In this document: one piece after another, positions 17,051-25,347 of the stretch | Position numbering within the stretch: the first letter of the stretch is position 1 | How the letters are laid out: every line of letters starts with the position of its first letter | DNA from: Amycolatopsis jiangsuensis | GTDB taxonomy: Bacteria; Actinomycetota; Actinomycetes; Mycobacteriales; Pseudonocardiaceae | DNA: 64,000 nt | Assembly: GCF_014204865.1 (NCBI RefSeq) | Contig: NZ_JACHMG010000001.1 | Location: forward strand, 7,280,501-7,344,500 | Direction of reading: 5' to 3' | The notes under the pieces: model-generated | What the model saw: the letters and a program-made list of their open reading frames with translations, nothing else | Database searches by the model: none | What the model was told of the DNA's origin: nothing | Position numbers and translations under genes: made by a program

Positions 17051-17827
17051 ATGCGGACACGGGTGCGGCTCGACACGGCGGAGCGGGTGACCACGGTCCG
17101 GCTGGACGCGCCGCCGTTGAACGCTTTCGATACGGAAATGCGGCGCGAGCTGGCCGAGGCGGCCCGGCTGATCGCGGACGACAGCGCCGTCCGCGCCGTG
17201 GTCCTCTACGGTGGCGAGCGCTGTTTCGCCGCGGGCGCGGACATCCGGCAGCTCGCGGCCTTCGGCTTCGAGGAGATCGCCGGCTGGAACCGGGCGATGC
17301 AGGAGACCGTCACGGCTTTCGCCCAGCTGCCGATTCCGGTCGTCGCCGCGATCACCGGGTACGCCTTGGGTGGCGGGATGGAACTGGCGCTGGCCGCGGA
17401 CTTCCGGATCGCTGCGCAGGACGCCGTGCTCGGGCTGCCCGAGGTACTGCTGGGCATCATGCCGGGTTCGGGCGGCACCCAGCGCCTCGCCCGGCTGGTC
17501 GGCCCGTCCCGGGCCAAGGAGCTGATGATGACCGGCCGCCGGATCGCCGCCGCCGAGGCGGCCGAGCTGGGCATCGTGAACCGGCTCGCCGAAGACCCGT
17601 ACGCCGCGGCGCTCGAGTTCGCCGGTGCGCTCGCGCAGGGGCCGCGCTTCGCGCTCCAGGCGATCAAGGAAGCGGTCGACCAGGGGATCGACAGCCCGCT
17701 GGCCGACGGGCTCGCCCTGGAGCGGTCGCTGATCGCCGGCCTGTTCGCCACCGCCGACCGGGACGCCGGCATGGCCTCGTTCCTGCGGCACGGGCCGGGC
17801 AAGGCGAGCTTCGGCGACCCTGCCTAG
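17051..17827 (+). CDS. Enoyl-CoA hydratase/isomerase family protein
   Basis: A 258-residue crotonase-fold enzyme. The AGADIRQL motif forms part of the CoA/oxyanion site, GYALGGGMELALAADFRIA supplies the first catalytic-region Glu, and LPEVLLGIMPGSGGTQRL supplies the second. This is the pattern of true hydratases, which add water to 2-enoyl-CoA. ATG 17051 follows GAAGGAGCGAGGCGAGG; the frame is open upstream to 16976, but that part is promoter sequence. It is transcribed divergently from the carboxylase-like operon and is followed by the TetR gene, so it is probably autoregulated with it. Confidence 0.88.
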   Translation: MRTRVRLDTAERVTTVRLDAPPLNAFDTEMRRELAEAARLIADDSAVRAVVLYGGERCFAAGADIRQLAAFGFEEIAGWNRAMQETVTAFAQLPIPVVAAITGYALGGGMELALAADFRIAAQDAVLGLPEVLLGIMPGSGGTQRLARLVGPSRAKELMMTGRRIAAAEAAELGIVNRLAEDPYAAALEFAGALAQGPRFALQAIKEAVDQGIDSPLADGLALERSLIAGLFATADRDAGMASFLRHGPGKASFGDPA

Positions 17828-17860
17828 AGTGAAGCTCGGAAAACCCAGCGAGGGGGAGCG

Positions 17861-18520
17861 ATGCCGAGACCACCGGGGCACGGGCCCGGTTACGAGGTCA
17901 AGCGCCAGGAGATCATCGACAAGGCCGCGGCGCTGTTCGCCAAGCAGGGCTACGCCGCGACCGGCATCGCCGAACTCGGCGAGGTGGTGGGGCTGGCCAA
18001 AGGCGCGCTCTACTACTACATCGGGTCCAAGGAGAACCTGCTGGTCGAGATCCAGGACCGGGTGCTCGGGCCCCTGCTGACCTCGGCCCGCCGGATCGCC
18101 GCGCTGGACGAGGACCCGGTACTGCGGCTGCGGTTGCTGTCGGAGACATTGCTGGGCAACATCCTCGAACGGCTGGACCACATCTGGGTCTACGAGCACG
18201 ACTACCGGCACCTGCGCGGGGCGAACCGCTCGCGGTTGCTGAGGCAGCGCCGCGAGTTCGAGAAGATCGTCCTGGACCTGCTGGTCGCGGCGATGGAGAC
18301 CGGCGCGTTGCGGCAGCTCGACCCGCGGCTGGCGATGCTGCAATTCCTCAACCTGCACAACCACACCTACCAGTGGGCGCGGCCCGGCGGAGGCTGGGAC
18401 GCGGCCTTCCTTTCCCGGGAGTACTGCGCGACGCTCATCGCGGGGTTCTGCGCCGACGGTTACGACGTGGCAGGGCTGGAGAAGCGGCTGGCGGATTTCC
18501 GCTCCCACGCCTGCCACTGA
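17861..18520 (+). CDS. TetR family transcriptional regulator
   Basis: A 219-residue TetR/AcrR regulator. The N-terminal helix-turn-helix (residues about 15-60: IIDKAAALFAKQGYAATGI, then VGLAKGALYYYIGSKENLL) is canonical; the rest is a helical ligand domain. It follows enoyl-CoA hydratase by 33 bp. Two copies of ACCNATNGGT flank its neighbourhood, in the promoter of its own transcription unit and in the E1/butanediol dehydrogenase promoter. It is therefore the likely local repressor of the whole island, with an acyl-CoA or ketone as possible inducer; that ligand is inferred. Confidence 0.88.
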   Translation: MPRPPGHGPGYEVKRQEIIDKAAALFAKQGYAATGIAELGEVVGLAKGALYYYIGSKENLLVEIQDRVLGPLLTSARRIAALDEDPVLRLRLLSETLLGNILERLDHIWVYEHDYRHLRGANRSRLLRQRREFEKIVLDLLVAAMETGALRQLDPRLAMLQFLNLHNHTYQWARPGGGWDAAFLSREYCATLIAGFCADGYDVAGLEKRLADFRSHACH

Positions 18521-18529
18521 ACCGCTGGT

Positions 18530-20518
18530 TCACGCAGTGGCGGCCTCGCGGACCGCCGCGGCGATGGTCTCCTTCGAGGGCAGCCAGACCCGCTCCAGCG
18601 AAGGGCTGTAGGGCGCCGGTGTGCGCTCGGCGCCGACCCGGATGACCGGGGCGTCGAGGGTCCAGAACCCCTCCCGCGCGGCGACTGCGGCGAGCTCGGC
18701 ACCGACGCCGAATTCGCCCACGGCTTGGTGGGCGACGACGAGACGGCCGGTCGTGGCCAGCGACCGCAGCACCGTCTCGGTGTCCAGCGGCGCGATGGTG
18801 CGCAGGTCGATCACCTCGACGCTGATGCCTTCCCCGGCGAGCTGTTCGGCGACGTCGGCGCAGTCGTGCACCAGTTTGGAGTAGGACACCAGGGTGACGT
18901 CCGTGCCGGTGCGCCGGATCGCGGCCTTGCCGAGCGGAACCAGGTGCGTGCTCGGGGGCTGTGGCCCTTTTCGCCCGTACATCAGGCGGTTCTCGACGAA
19001 CACGACCGGATTGGGATCACGGATCGCGGCCCGCAGCAGCCCGTAGGTGTCGGCGGGGGTCGAAGGCATGACGACGGTCAGCCCGGGCACGTGCGCCAGC
19101 ATCGCCTCCAGGCTCTGGGAATGCTGGCTGCCCGAGGACTTCCCCGCGCCGAACTGAGTGCGGATCACCAGCGGCAGGCTGACCGCGCCGCCGGTCATGA
19201 ACCGCAGTTTGGCGGCCTGGTTCATCAGCTGGTCGAGACAGACGCCGATGAAGTCGAAGTACATGATCTCCACGACCGGACGCAGCCCGGCCATGGCCGC
19301 CCCGACAGCAGCGCCGGCGATGGCGCTCTCCGAGATCGGCGTGTCGCGGACCCGGCCGGGGAACCGTTGGGCCAGCCCCCTGGTCAGCCCGAACACATTG
19401 CCCCCGGCACCGACGTCGATCCCGGCGAGGAAGACCGAGTCGTCGGTCTCCAGTTCCCGTTCGAGTGCGCGGTGGACCGCGTCCATGGTGCGGAAGACCT
19501 CGCCGGTGGCGGTCGCGGGCTCGGGTGCGGGCTCGCGGGGGACGCCGACGAAGTGGTGCAGTGTTTCCGGGGCCGGCTCGGGCGCGGCGCGCGCCTTCTC
19601 GACGGCCGCGTCGATCTCGGCGTCCACCGACTCGTCGATCGCGGCCGGATCCTCCCCGAGCGCACGCAGCCGGCCGGCGAGCCGGACGATCGGATCGCGT
19701 TCCTTCCATTCGGCGAGCTCTGCGGGATCGCGGTACTTGAGCGGATCGCCCTCGTAGTGCCCGTGCCAGCGGTAGGTCTCGGCCTCCACCAGCACTGGTC
19801 CGGCCCCTTCGCGCAGGTCACGCGCCAGTCGTCCGACGAGATCCGCGACCGCCACGGCGTCGTTGCCGTCGACCTGGTGGAAATCCATCGCGTAACCCGG
19901 CGCGCGGTCGGCTAGCGAGGCCCGGGTCTGCGTCGCGATCGGTGAGAACTCGGCGTATTTGTTGTTCTCGCAGAAGAAGATCACCGGCAGTTGCCACACC
20001 GAGGCCAGGTTCGCGGCCTCGTGGAACATGCCCTGGGCCACCGCGCCGTCGCCGAAGAAGGCCAGCACCACACCGCCGGATCCGCGCAGCTGCGCGGCGG
20101 TCGCGGCACCGACGGCGATCGGCAGCCCGGCCGCGACGATGCCGTTCGCCCCGAACACGCCGCGCCGCGGATCGGCGATGTGCATCGATCCGCCGCGTCC
20201 GCGGCAGGTGCCGGTCTCCTTGCCCATGAGTTCGGCGAACATGCCCTCGACGTCAATGCCTTTGGCAATGCAGTGCCCGTGCCCGCGGTGGGTCGAGGTG
20301 ATCACGTCGCGCTCGTCCAGCGGCAGGCAGGCGCCGACCGCCGAGGCTTCCTGGCCGATGGACAGGTGCAGGAAACCGGGGATCTCGTTGGTGCGGTACA
20401 GGCGGGAGGCACGGTCCTCGAACTGCCGGATCAACCGCATCCGCCGGTACATCCCCACCAGTGTGCTTGGCTCGTCGTCGAAAGCCGTTGCCAGGTCGCT
20501 CACCCGGGTGGAAGTCAT
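18530..20518 (-). CDS. 2-oxoacid/acetoin dehydrogenase E1, fused alpha and beta subunits
   Basis: A 662-residue thiamine diphosphate enzyme in which the alpha (residues about 1-320) and beta (about 340-662) parts are joined. The ThDP/Mg motif GDGAVAQGMFHEAANLA at residues 156-172 ends with ENN. The beta part shows DTPISESAIAGAAVG and QFGAGKSSGSQHSQS. Such E1s decarboxylate a 2-oxoacid or cleave acetoin and pass the acyl group to a lipoyl E2, but neither E2 nor E3 is in this window. ATG 20518 is preferred because of AGGAG spacing; ATG 20542 is possible. It is divergent from a butanediol-dehydrogenase-like gene, which favours an acetoin-type substrate. Confidence 0.85.
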   Translation of the reverse strand: MTSTRVSDLATAFDDEPSTLVGMYRRMRLIRQFEDRASRLYRTNEIPGFLHLSIGQEASAVGACLPLDERDVITSTHRGHGHCIAKGIDVEGMFAELMGKETGTCRGRGGSMHIADPRRGVFGANGIVAAGLPIAVGAATAAQLRGSGGVVLAFFGDGAVAQGMFHEAANLASVWQLPVIFFCENNKYAEFSPIATQTRASLADRAPGYAMDFHQVDGNDAVAVADLVGRLARDLREGAGPVLVEAETYRWHGHYEGDPLKYRDPAELAEWKERDPIVRLAGRLRALGEDPAAIDESVDAEIDAAVEKARAAPEPAPETLHHFVGVPREPAPEPATATGEVFRTMDAVHRALERELETDDSVFLAGIDVGAGGNVFGLTRGLAQRFPGRVRDTPISESAIAGAAVGAAMAGLRPVVEIMYFDFIGVCLDQLMNQAAKLRFMTGGAVSLPLVIRTQFGAGKSSGSQHSQSLEAMLAHVPGLTVVMPSTPADTYGLLRAAIRDPNPVVFVENRLMYGRKGPQPPSTHLVPLGKAAIRRTGTDVTLVSYSKLVHDCADVAEQLAGEGISVEVIDLRTIAPLDTETVLRSLATTGRLVVAHQAVGEFGVGAELAAVAAREGFWTLDAPVIRVGAERTPAPYSPSLERVWLPSKETIAAAVREAATA

Positions 20519-20560
20519 CGCGCTCCTGCCCTTGTCGCTCATCGAGTTCAGCCCGGCCCC

Positions 20561-20601
20561 TTGACATCGGGCCGGAAACCACGATTCTTGTACCGATTGG
20601 T
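20561..20601 (+). promoter_or_regulatory. Promoter and TetR-type operator of the butanediol dehydrogenase-like gene
   Basis: TTGACA (20561-20566) and GATTCT (20583-20588), 16 bp apart, form a plausible promoter. ACCGATTGGT (20592-20601) sits at the expected transcription start and is the reverse complement of the operator at 16956-16965. The site is in the divergent region with the E1 gene and could control both directions. Confidence 0.6.
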
Positions 20602-20634
20602 CGAAAAAACAACTCCACTCCGGAGGTGGTGCAC

Positions 20635-21693
20635 GTGCGGGCCCTGCGATGGCACGGCAAAGGCGAGCTGCGCCTCGACGACGTGCGTGAGCCGGCGCCG
20701 CCCGCACCGGGCCAGGCGGTGCTCGAAGTGTCCTTCTGCGGCATTTGCGGCACCGACCTGCACGAGGTCGCCGATGGTCCGAACCTCATCCGCGCCGGTG
20801 CGCACCCGCTCACCGGCGTCACCCCGCCGATCACTCTCGGGCACGAGATGAGCGGCACCGTGACCGCGCTCGGCTCACCGTCCCCCGGTGTCGAGGTCGG
20901 GACCAGAGTTGCGGTCGATCCCTGTCTGCGCTGCGGGGTCTGCCGATGGTGTCTTCATGGCGAGTACCACATCTGCGCGAAGGGCGGGTCGGTCGGCTTG
21001 GCCGCGGACGGCGGCTTCGCCTCGCACGTGAGCGTGCCGGTCGAAGGCCTGGTGCCGATTCCCGACGGCGTCACCGACCGGATGGCGGCGCTCGCCGAAC
21101 CACTCGCCGTCGGCCTGCACGCCGTCCGCCGCGCCGGCGTGCAGCCCGGTGACAACGTGCTGCTGCTCGGCGCGGGCCCGATCGGTGTCGCCGCGTTGCT
21201 TTCGGCCAAGCTCGCCGGGGCGGCCGCGATCTACGTGAGCGAACCCGTCGCCGCACGTGCGCGCACGGCGAGCGGACTCGGTGCGACCGAGGTCTACGAT
21301 CCGGCCCGCAGCGACGTCCGCCGCGAGGTCTTCCTGCGCACCGGCCGGATCGGCCCGGACGTCGTCGTGGAGGCCACCGGACGGCCCGAGCTGGTCGAAC
21401 TCGCCATCACGACCGCCCGCCGCGGCGGGCGCGTCGTCCTCTGCGGCATCAGCGGCGCCAGCGCCACGGTCCCCATCACCCAGATCGTCCCGTTCGAGCG
21501 GACCATCCTCGGCTCGCTCGGCTACAACCACGACATTCCCCGGGTACTGGACCTGATGGCGACCGGCCGGCTCGACCCGGCACCCCTGCTCACCGGCGTC
21601 CGGCCACTGTCGGCCGGGCAGGACGCGTTCGCCGAACTCGCCGCGGACCGCGGCAGCCACCTCAAGATCCTCCTCGAGCCCGGACGGTCCTGA
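20635..21693 (+). CDS. Zn-dependent alcohol dehydrogenase, 2,3-butanediol dehydrogenase-like
   Basis: A 352-residue medium-chain dehydrogenase. The catalytic zinc ligands are in FCGICGTDLHE and TLGHEMSGTV; a structural-zinc-like cluster reads CLRCGVCRWCLHGEYHIC; the NAD(P) motif is LLGAGPIGVAALL. The insertion DGPNLI..HPLTG..PPITLGHE is characteristic of (R,R)-butanediol dehydrogenases. GTG 20635 is chosen because GGAGG is 8 bp upstream and the family starts at MRALRWHG. Together with the divergent E1 it could interconvert a diol, an acyloin and an acyl-CoA; related diols or secondary alcohols remain possible. Confidence 0.86.
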   Translation: MRALRWHGKGELRLDDVREPAPPAPGQAVLEVSFCGICGTDLHEVADGPNLIRAGAHPLTGVTPPITLGHEMSGTVTALGSPSPGVEVGTRVAVDPCLRCGVCRWCLHGEYHICAKGGSVGLAADGGFASHVSVPVEGLVPIPDGVTDRMAALAEPLAVGLHAVRRAGVQPGDNVLLLGAGPIGVAALLSAKLAGAAAIYVSEPVAARARTASGLGATEVYDPARSDVRREVFLRTGRIGPDVVVEATGRPELVELAITTARRGGRVVLCGISGASATVPITQIVPFERTILGSLGYNHDIPRVLDLMATGRLDPAPLLTGVRPLSAGQDAFAELAADRGSHLKILLEPGRS

Positions 21694-21790
21694 TGCGCCG
21701 GCACCCCAGCACGCCATCGGGACGCCACCGGCCACCCACCACCCGCACGCGGCGGCCCTCCCGGGCAGCCCGCCACCGCACGGAGGACTG

Positions 21791-22948
21791 ATGGACTTCG
21801 ATCTGCCCGAAGAAACCGTGGCGCTCAAGCAGCTCTGCCACGACTTCGCCGCCAGGGAAATCGCTCCGCACGCGGCGGAGTGGTCCGAACGCTCGCACTT
21901 TCCGACGGAGGTGTTCCGCCGGCTCGGCGAGCTCGGTCTCATGGGCATGCTCGTGGACGAGAAATACGGCGGCGCGGGCGCCGGGTTCGTCTCCTACGTC
22001 GCGGCCATGGAAGAACTCGGCGCCGCCGACCAGTCGATCGCCTCCGCCTGGAACGCGCATTCCACCATCGCCATGCTCCCGCTCTCGACCTTCGGTACGC
22101 ACGAGCAGAAGGAACGCTGGCTGCGACCGCTCGCGGCCGGTGAAGCGATCGGTGCGTTCGGCCTGACCGAACCCACCGCGGGCTCCGACGCGGCCGGGAT
22201 CCGGACCCGGGCCCGCCGTGACGGCGACGGCTGGGTGCTCAACGGCACCAAGATGTTCATCAGCAACGCGGGCACCGAGATGAGTCTCGGCGTCACCGTG
22301 CTCGCGGTCACCGGTGAAAACGGCAACGGCTCGAAGCGTTACGGAACCTTCTTCGTGCCCGAGGGCGCGGAAGGGTACACCAAAGGAAAGCCGCTGAAGA
22401 AGATCGGCTGGCACGCCCTCGACACCCGCGAACTGGTTTTCGACAACTGTTTCGTCAGCGACGACCACCTCATCGGCGAGGAGGGCAACGGACTGCGGCA
22501 GTTTCTCGAGGTGCTGGACGGAGGTCGCATCAGCGTTGCCGCGTTGTCCCTTTCCCTGGCGCAGAAAGCGCTCGACCTCGCCGTGCGTCATGCCGGCCAG
22601 CGCGAGCAGTTCGGCCGGCCGTTGCATCGCTTCCAGGCAGTCGGGCACAAGCTGGCCGACATGGCCACCGAAATCGCCGCGGCACGCTGGCTGGTCTACA
22701 ACGCGGCCTGGCTGGCCGACCAGGGACGTCCGTTCGGCACTGTGGCGGCGATGGCCAAGCTCTACGCCTCGGAAGTCGCGAACCGTGCGGCCAGCGAAAG
22801 TGTGCAAATCCATGGAGGATATGGCTTCATGCGCGAATCGACGATATCCCGCTTCTATTCCGATGCCAAGATTCTCGAGATCGGCGAAGGAACGAGCGAG
22901 GTGCAGCGCAATGTCATCGCCCGGTCCCTGGCCGGTGGTGGCCACTGA
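21791..22948 (+). CDS. Acyl-CoA dehydrogenase
   Basis: A 385-residue flavoprotein of the acyl-CoA dehydrogenase family. GAFGLTEPTAGSDAAG is the FAD/substrate signature near residue 128. A C-terminal block, with YSDAKILEIGEGTSEVQRN, contains the catalytic Glu in the position used by short- and medium-chain enzymes. It should oxidise an acyl-CoA to a 2-enoyl-CoA and pass electrons to ETF. That product is the substrate type of the enoyl-CoA hydratase at 17051-17827, so both may serve one beta-oxidation-like route. It follows the butanediol-dehydrogenase-like gene by 97 bp with nothing recognisable between them. Confidence 0.9.
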   Translation: MDFDLPEETVALKQLCHDFAAREIAPHAAEWSERSHFPTEVFRRLGELGLMGMLVDEKYGGAGAGFVSYVAAMEELGAADQSIASAWNAHSTIAMLPLSTFGTHEQKERWLRPLAAGEAIGAFGLTEPTAGSDAAGIRTRARRDGDGWVLNGTKMFISNAGTEMSLGVTVLAVTGENGNGSKRYGTFFVPEGAEGYTKGKPLKKIGWHALDTRELVFDNCFVSDDHLIGEEGNGLRQFLEVLDGGRISVAALSLSLAQKALDLAVRHAGQREQFGRPLHRFQAVGHKLADMATEIAAARWLVYNAAWLADQGRPFGTVAAMAKLYASEVANRAASESVQIHGGYGFMRESTISRFYSDAKILEIGEGTSEVQRNVIARSLAGGGH

Positions 22949-22991
22949 CCGAAATCCGGGAACGGGATCGAACGCGAAGCCGTGAGCCGGT

Positions 22992-23815
22992 TCAGCTGCC
23001 GAGGTAGAGGCCGGCGTGGGTTTGGGTCAGTGCGGGGATCGACAGCAGGCAGGCGGCGAGCGTGATGCCGGCGACGGTGAGCCAGGCCGGTCGCAGCTTC
23101 GGGGCCGCCAAAGCCGGCGCGGCGAGGCCGGTGAGGATTCCGGCGATCCCGGCGGTCGGCAGGGTGAGTGCCCACAGGATCACGAACGTGAGGACCGCGG
23201 TCGCGGCCAGTGCGCCGAGCCACTGTCCGATGTGGACGCTCGCGCGCCGGGAGGACAGTGCCACGACGGTGACGGTCGCGGCCTGGAGCACGAGGGTGCC
23301 ACCGTGGTGAGGGTGGGAAACTCCACGAGGCGGGCCACGGTGACCCCGGTGGCGAGCGCGGGAAGCGCGACGGCCCAGGTCCGCTTGCCGGCCAGCAGGG
23401 CGAGGAACGCCGGCAGCCAGAGCAATCCGGCGAGCAGGGCGGGTGTCGGGGTGGTCCGCACGATGTCCGTCGGCCAGGTGAGCCGCAGGATGCCCATGAC
23501 CACCGCGAGCGCGGCGTGGAACATGGTGCTGAGCAAGGCGAACCGGCGGACCGCGTCGGCGGCGACGACGTAGCGCCGTGGGCGGCCTCCGGCACTCTCA
23601 CCGCCCTCGCCGATGCGGAGACGGACCGCGAGAGCCAGGACGCTCGCGGTCTCGCGGAAATCGGGGCGGCCGCAGTCGTCTTCGAAGTCGGGGTCCTCGC
23701 CGGTGCGGTCGACCGTTTCGAGGAAGGTGGCGACCATGTCGTCTTCCCAGCGATCCCGGTAGTGGGCCGGCAGCACCCGCAGGAGGTTGCGGTAGCGGCC
23801 TGCCAGCACGGTCAT
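22992..23815 (-). pseudogene. Frameshifted membrane protein beside PadR
   Basis: A PadR-linked membrane protein split into two frames. The first part (23815 down to about 23305) has the soluble YRNLLRVLPAHYRDRWEDDMVATFLETV prefix and two membrane helices. It then runs into a nonsense Ser/Arg/Pro tail. The second part (ORF 22992-23291) continues in another frame with TLVLQAATVTVVALSS and three more helices. A step back of one base between about 23295 and 23312 rejoins them into a protein of about 270 residues, so one base was lost, or there is a sequence error. PadR-associated proteins of this kind usually influence membrane or transporter functions. Confidence 0.7.
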
Positions 23816-24147
23816 GATCCGGCCTCCCCGCTCAGGCCCAGGCGGCGATGCGCGACCCGGGCGTTCGCGGCCTGCCGCTGAGCCTCACCGATCAGGACGC
23901 GGCGGCCGTCCTGGCTCAGCCGGTAGTAGTGCCGGAGCCGGCCGTTGGCCACTTCGTCGCGATCCGGCTCGACGAGACCATCGGCAGCCAGCCGGTCCAG
24001 GACGCCGTAGAGCGTGCCGACCGGGAGTTTGAGCCGGTTCCCGGACAGGACGGCGACTTCTTCGACGATGCCGTAGCCGTGCCGCGGCTCGTCGACCAGC
24101 GCCGTGAGGATGTAGAACGCCTGCTCGGACATCGTACGGGGTGGCAT
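23812..24147 (-). CDS. PadR family transcriptional regulator
   Basis: A 111-residue PadR-type winged helix. The core HGYGIVEEV..LPVGTLYGVLDRLAADGLVEPD..NGRLRHYYRLSQDG is the conserved DNA-binding part, followed by a short helix. Its stop overlaps the start of the (broken) membrane-protein gene by four bases, a standard PadR/membrane-protein pair. A strong palindrome, ATATATCG-N5-CGATATAT, lies 10 bp upstream of its ATG, so it is probably autoregulated. Confidence 0.88.
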   Translation of the reverse strand: MPPRTMSEQAFYILTALVDEPRHGYGIVEEVAVLSGNRLKLPVGTLYGVLDRLAADGLVEPDRDEVANGRLRHYYRLSQDGRRVLIGEAQRQAANARVAHRRLGLSGEAGS

Positions 24148-24157
24148 GCGAGCCAGT

Positions 24158-24178
24158 ATATATCGTGAAGCGATATAT
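24158..24178. promoter_or_regulatory. PadR operator palindrome
   Basis: Two perfect 8-bp arms, ATATATCG (24158-24165) and CGATATAT (24171-24178), are separated by 5 bp in an otherwise GC-rich intergenic region. The palindrome is adjacent to the PadR start and likely covers its -10 region. Alternating AT arms with internal CG are common in PadR sites. Confidence 0.65.
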
Positions 24179-24272
24179 CCGCAGATTTTCCGCGTGACCG
24201 GCGCTTCCTCCCGTCCTCAGCGGGTAGCCGGGCACGAACGGGAGGACCGGTCCGGACGAGGAGGTACGCCAG

Positions 24273-25292
24273 GTGGGCGTTCGGCGCGATCTGGTCGTTC
24301 TCGGGGCTTCCGCGGGAGGGGTGGCGGCGCTGCGTTCCGTGGTGGCCGGCCTGCCCGCCGATCTGCCGGCCGCGGTGCTGGTGACGATGCCGGTCGCGCA
24401 CGGTGGCGGGAACGTCCTGGCGGCGATCCTGGACCGGGCGGGCCCGCTGCCCGCGGTGACCGCCGAGCACGGCGCGCCGGTCACGCCCGGAACCATCCAG
24501 GTCGCTCCGGCGGGCCGACACCTGCTCCTGGCGGACCGGACGCTGGTCCTGAGCGCCGGCCCGGCCGAGAACGGCCATCGTCCCGCGGTCGACGCCACGT
24601 TCCGGTCAGCGGCGATCACCGCCGGTCCCCGCGCGATCGGCGTCGTGCTCTCCGGGGTCCTGGACGACGGAGCCGCCGGACTGCGCGCTCTCGCCGAGCG
24701 GCACGGTGTCGCGCTGGTGCAAGACCCGGCGGACGCGGTCTATGCCGGCTTGCCGGAGCGCGCGCTGTCCCGGGTGCCCGGTGCGCGGGTGCTGCGCGCC
24801 GAGGCGATCGGCCCGGCGGTCGACGCGCTGACGCGGGAGCCCTGGGAGCCTCCGCCGGTGCCGCCTCCCGCACCCGAACTGCTGCTGGAGGACCGGATCG
24901 CCCGCCAGGTCCCCGGGCCGGGGATCACCGGTGCACACACGCACAGCGCGGGCCTGAGCTGTCCCGACTGCGAGGGAGCGATGGTGTGGACGAACTCGGC
25001 GGGGAACCGTTTCCGGTGCCGCATCGGCCACAGCTGGACCGCCGAAGCACTCGTGCGAGCGCAGCAGGACGAGTACCGGCGGGCGCTGGAGGTCGCGCTC
25101 CGCGCACTCGACGAGAAGGCGAGCCTCGCCGCCGCGCTCGAAGACCGCTCGCGGCAGCACGGGCACCCGGCGGTCACCGAACGTTACGCGGCTCGGAACG
25201 CCGAGGCCCGGCGCACCGCGGACACGCTGCGCCGGTTCATCGCGGATGCGGTCGAAGCGAATGCGGTCGAGGCGGGTCCTGCCGGCGGGTGA
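24273..25292 (+). CDS. CheB-type methylesterase domain protein, catalytic His replaced
   Basis: A 339-residue protein with an N-terminal CheB methylesterase domain (residues 1-190) lacking the receiver domain, and a C-terminal segment with CPDCEGAM and FRCRIGHSW, a possible zinc ribbon, followed by helices. The nucleophile Ser is present in LGASAGGV and the Asp in LSGVLDDGAAG. Where CheB has QHMPPG the sequence is TMPVAHG, so the catalytic His aligns with Pro. The paralogue at 27299 keeps this His. The protein may be inactive or use the nearby His. It is the first gene of a CheB-CheR-CheB-STAS/HATPase set with no chemoreceptor, kinase CheA or flagellar gene nearby. Confidence 0.85.
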   Translation: MGVRRDLVVLGASAGGVAALRSVVAGLPADLPAAVLVTMPVAHGGGNVLAAILDRAGPLPAVTAEHGAPVTPGTIQVAPAGRHLLLADRTLVLSAGPAENGHRPAVDATFRSAAITAGPRAIGVVLSGVLDDGAAGLRALAERHGVALVQDPADAVYAGLPERALSRVPGARVLRAEAIGPAVDALTREPWEPPPVPPPAPELLLEDRIARQVPGPGITGAHTHSAGLSCPDCEGAMVWTNSAGNRFRCRIGHSWTAEALVRAQQDEYRRALEVALRALDEKASLAAALEDRSRQHGHPAVTERYAARNAEARRTADTLRRFIADAVEANAVEAGPAGG

Positions 25293-25347
25293 GCGCCGTG
25301 ACGGCCCGCCCCGCGTGGCGGTACCGCCGCGGGTAGCGTATCGGAGC

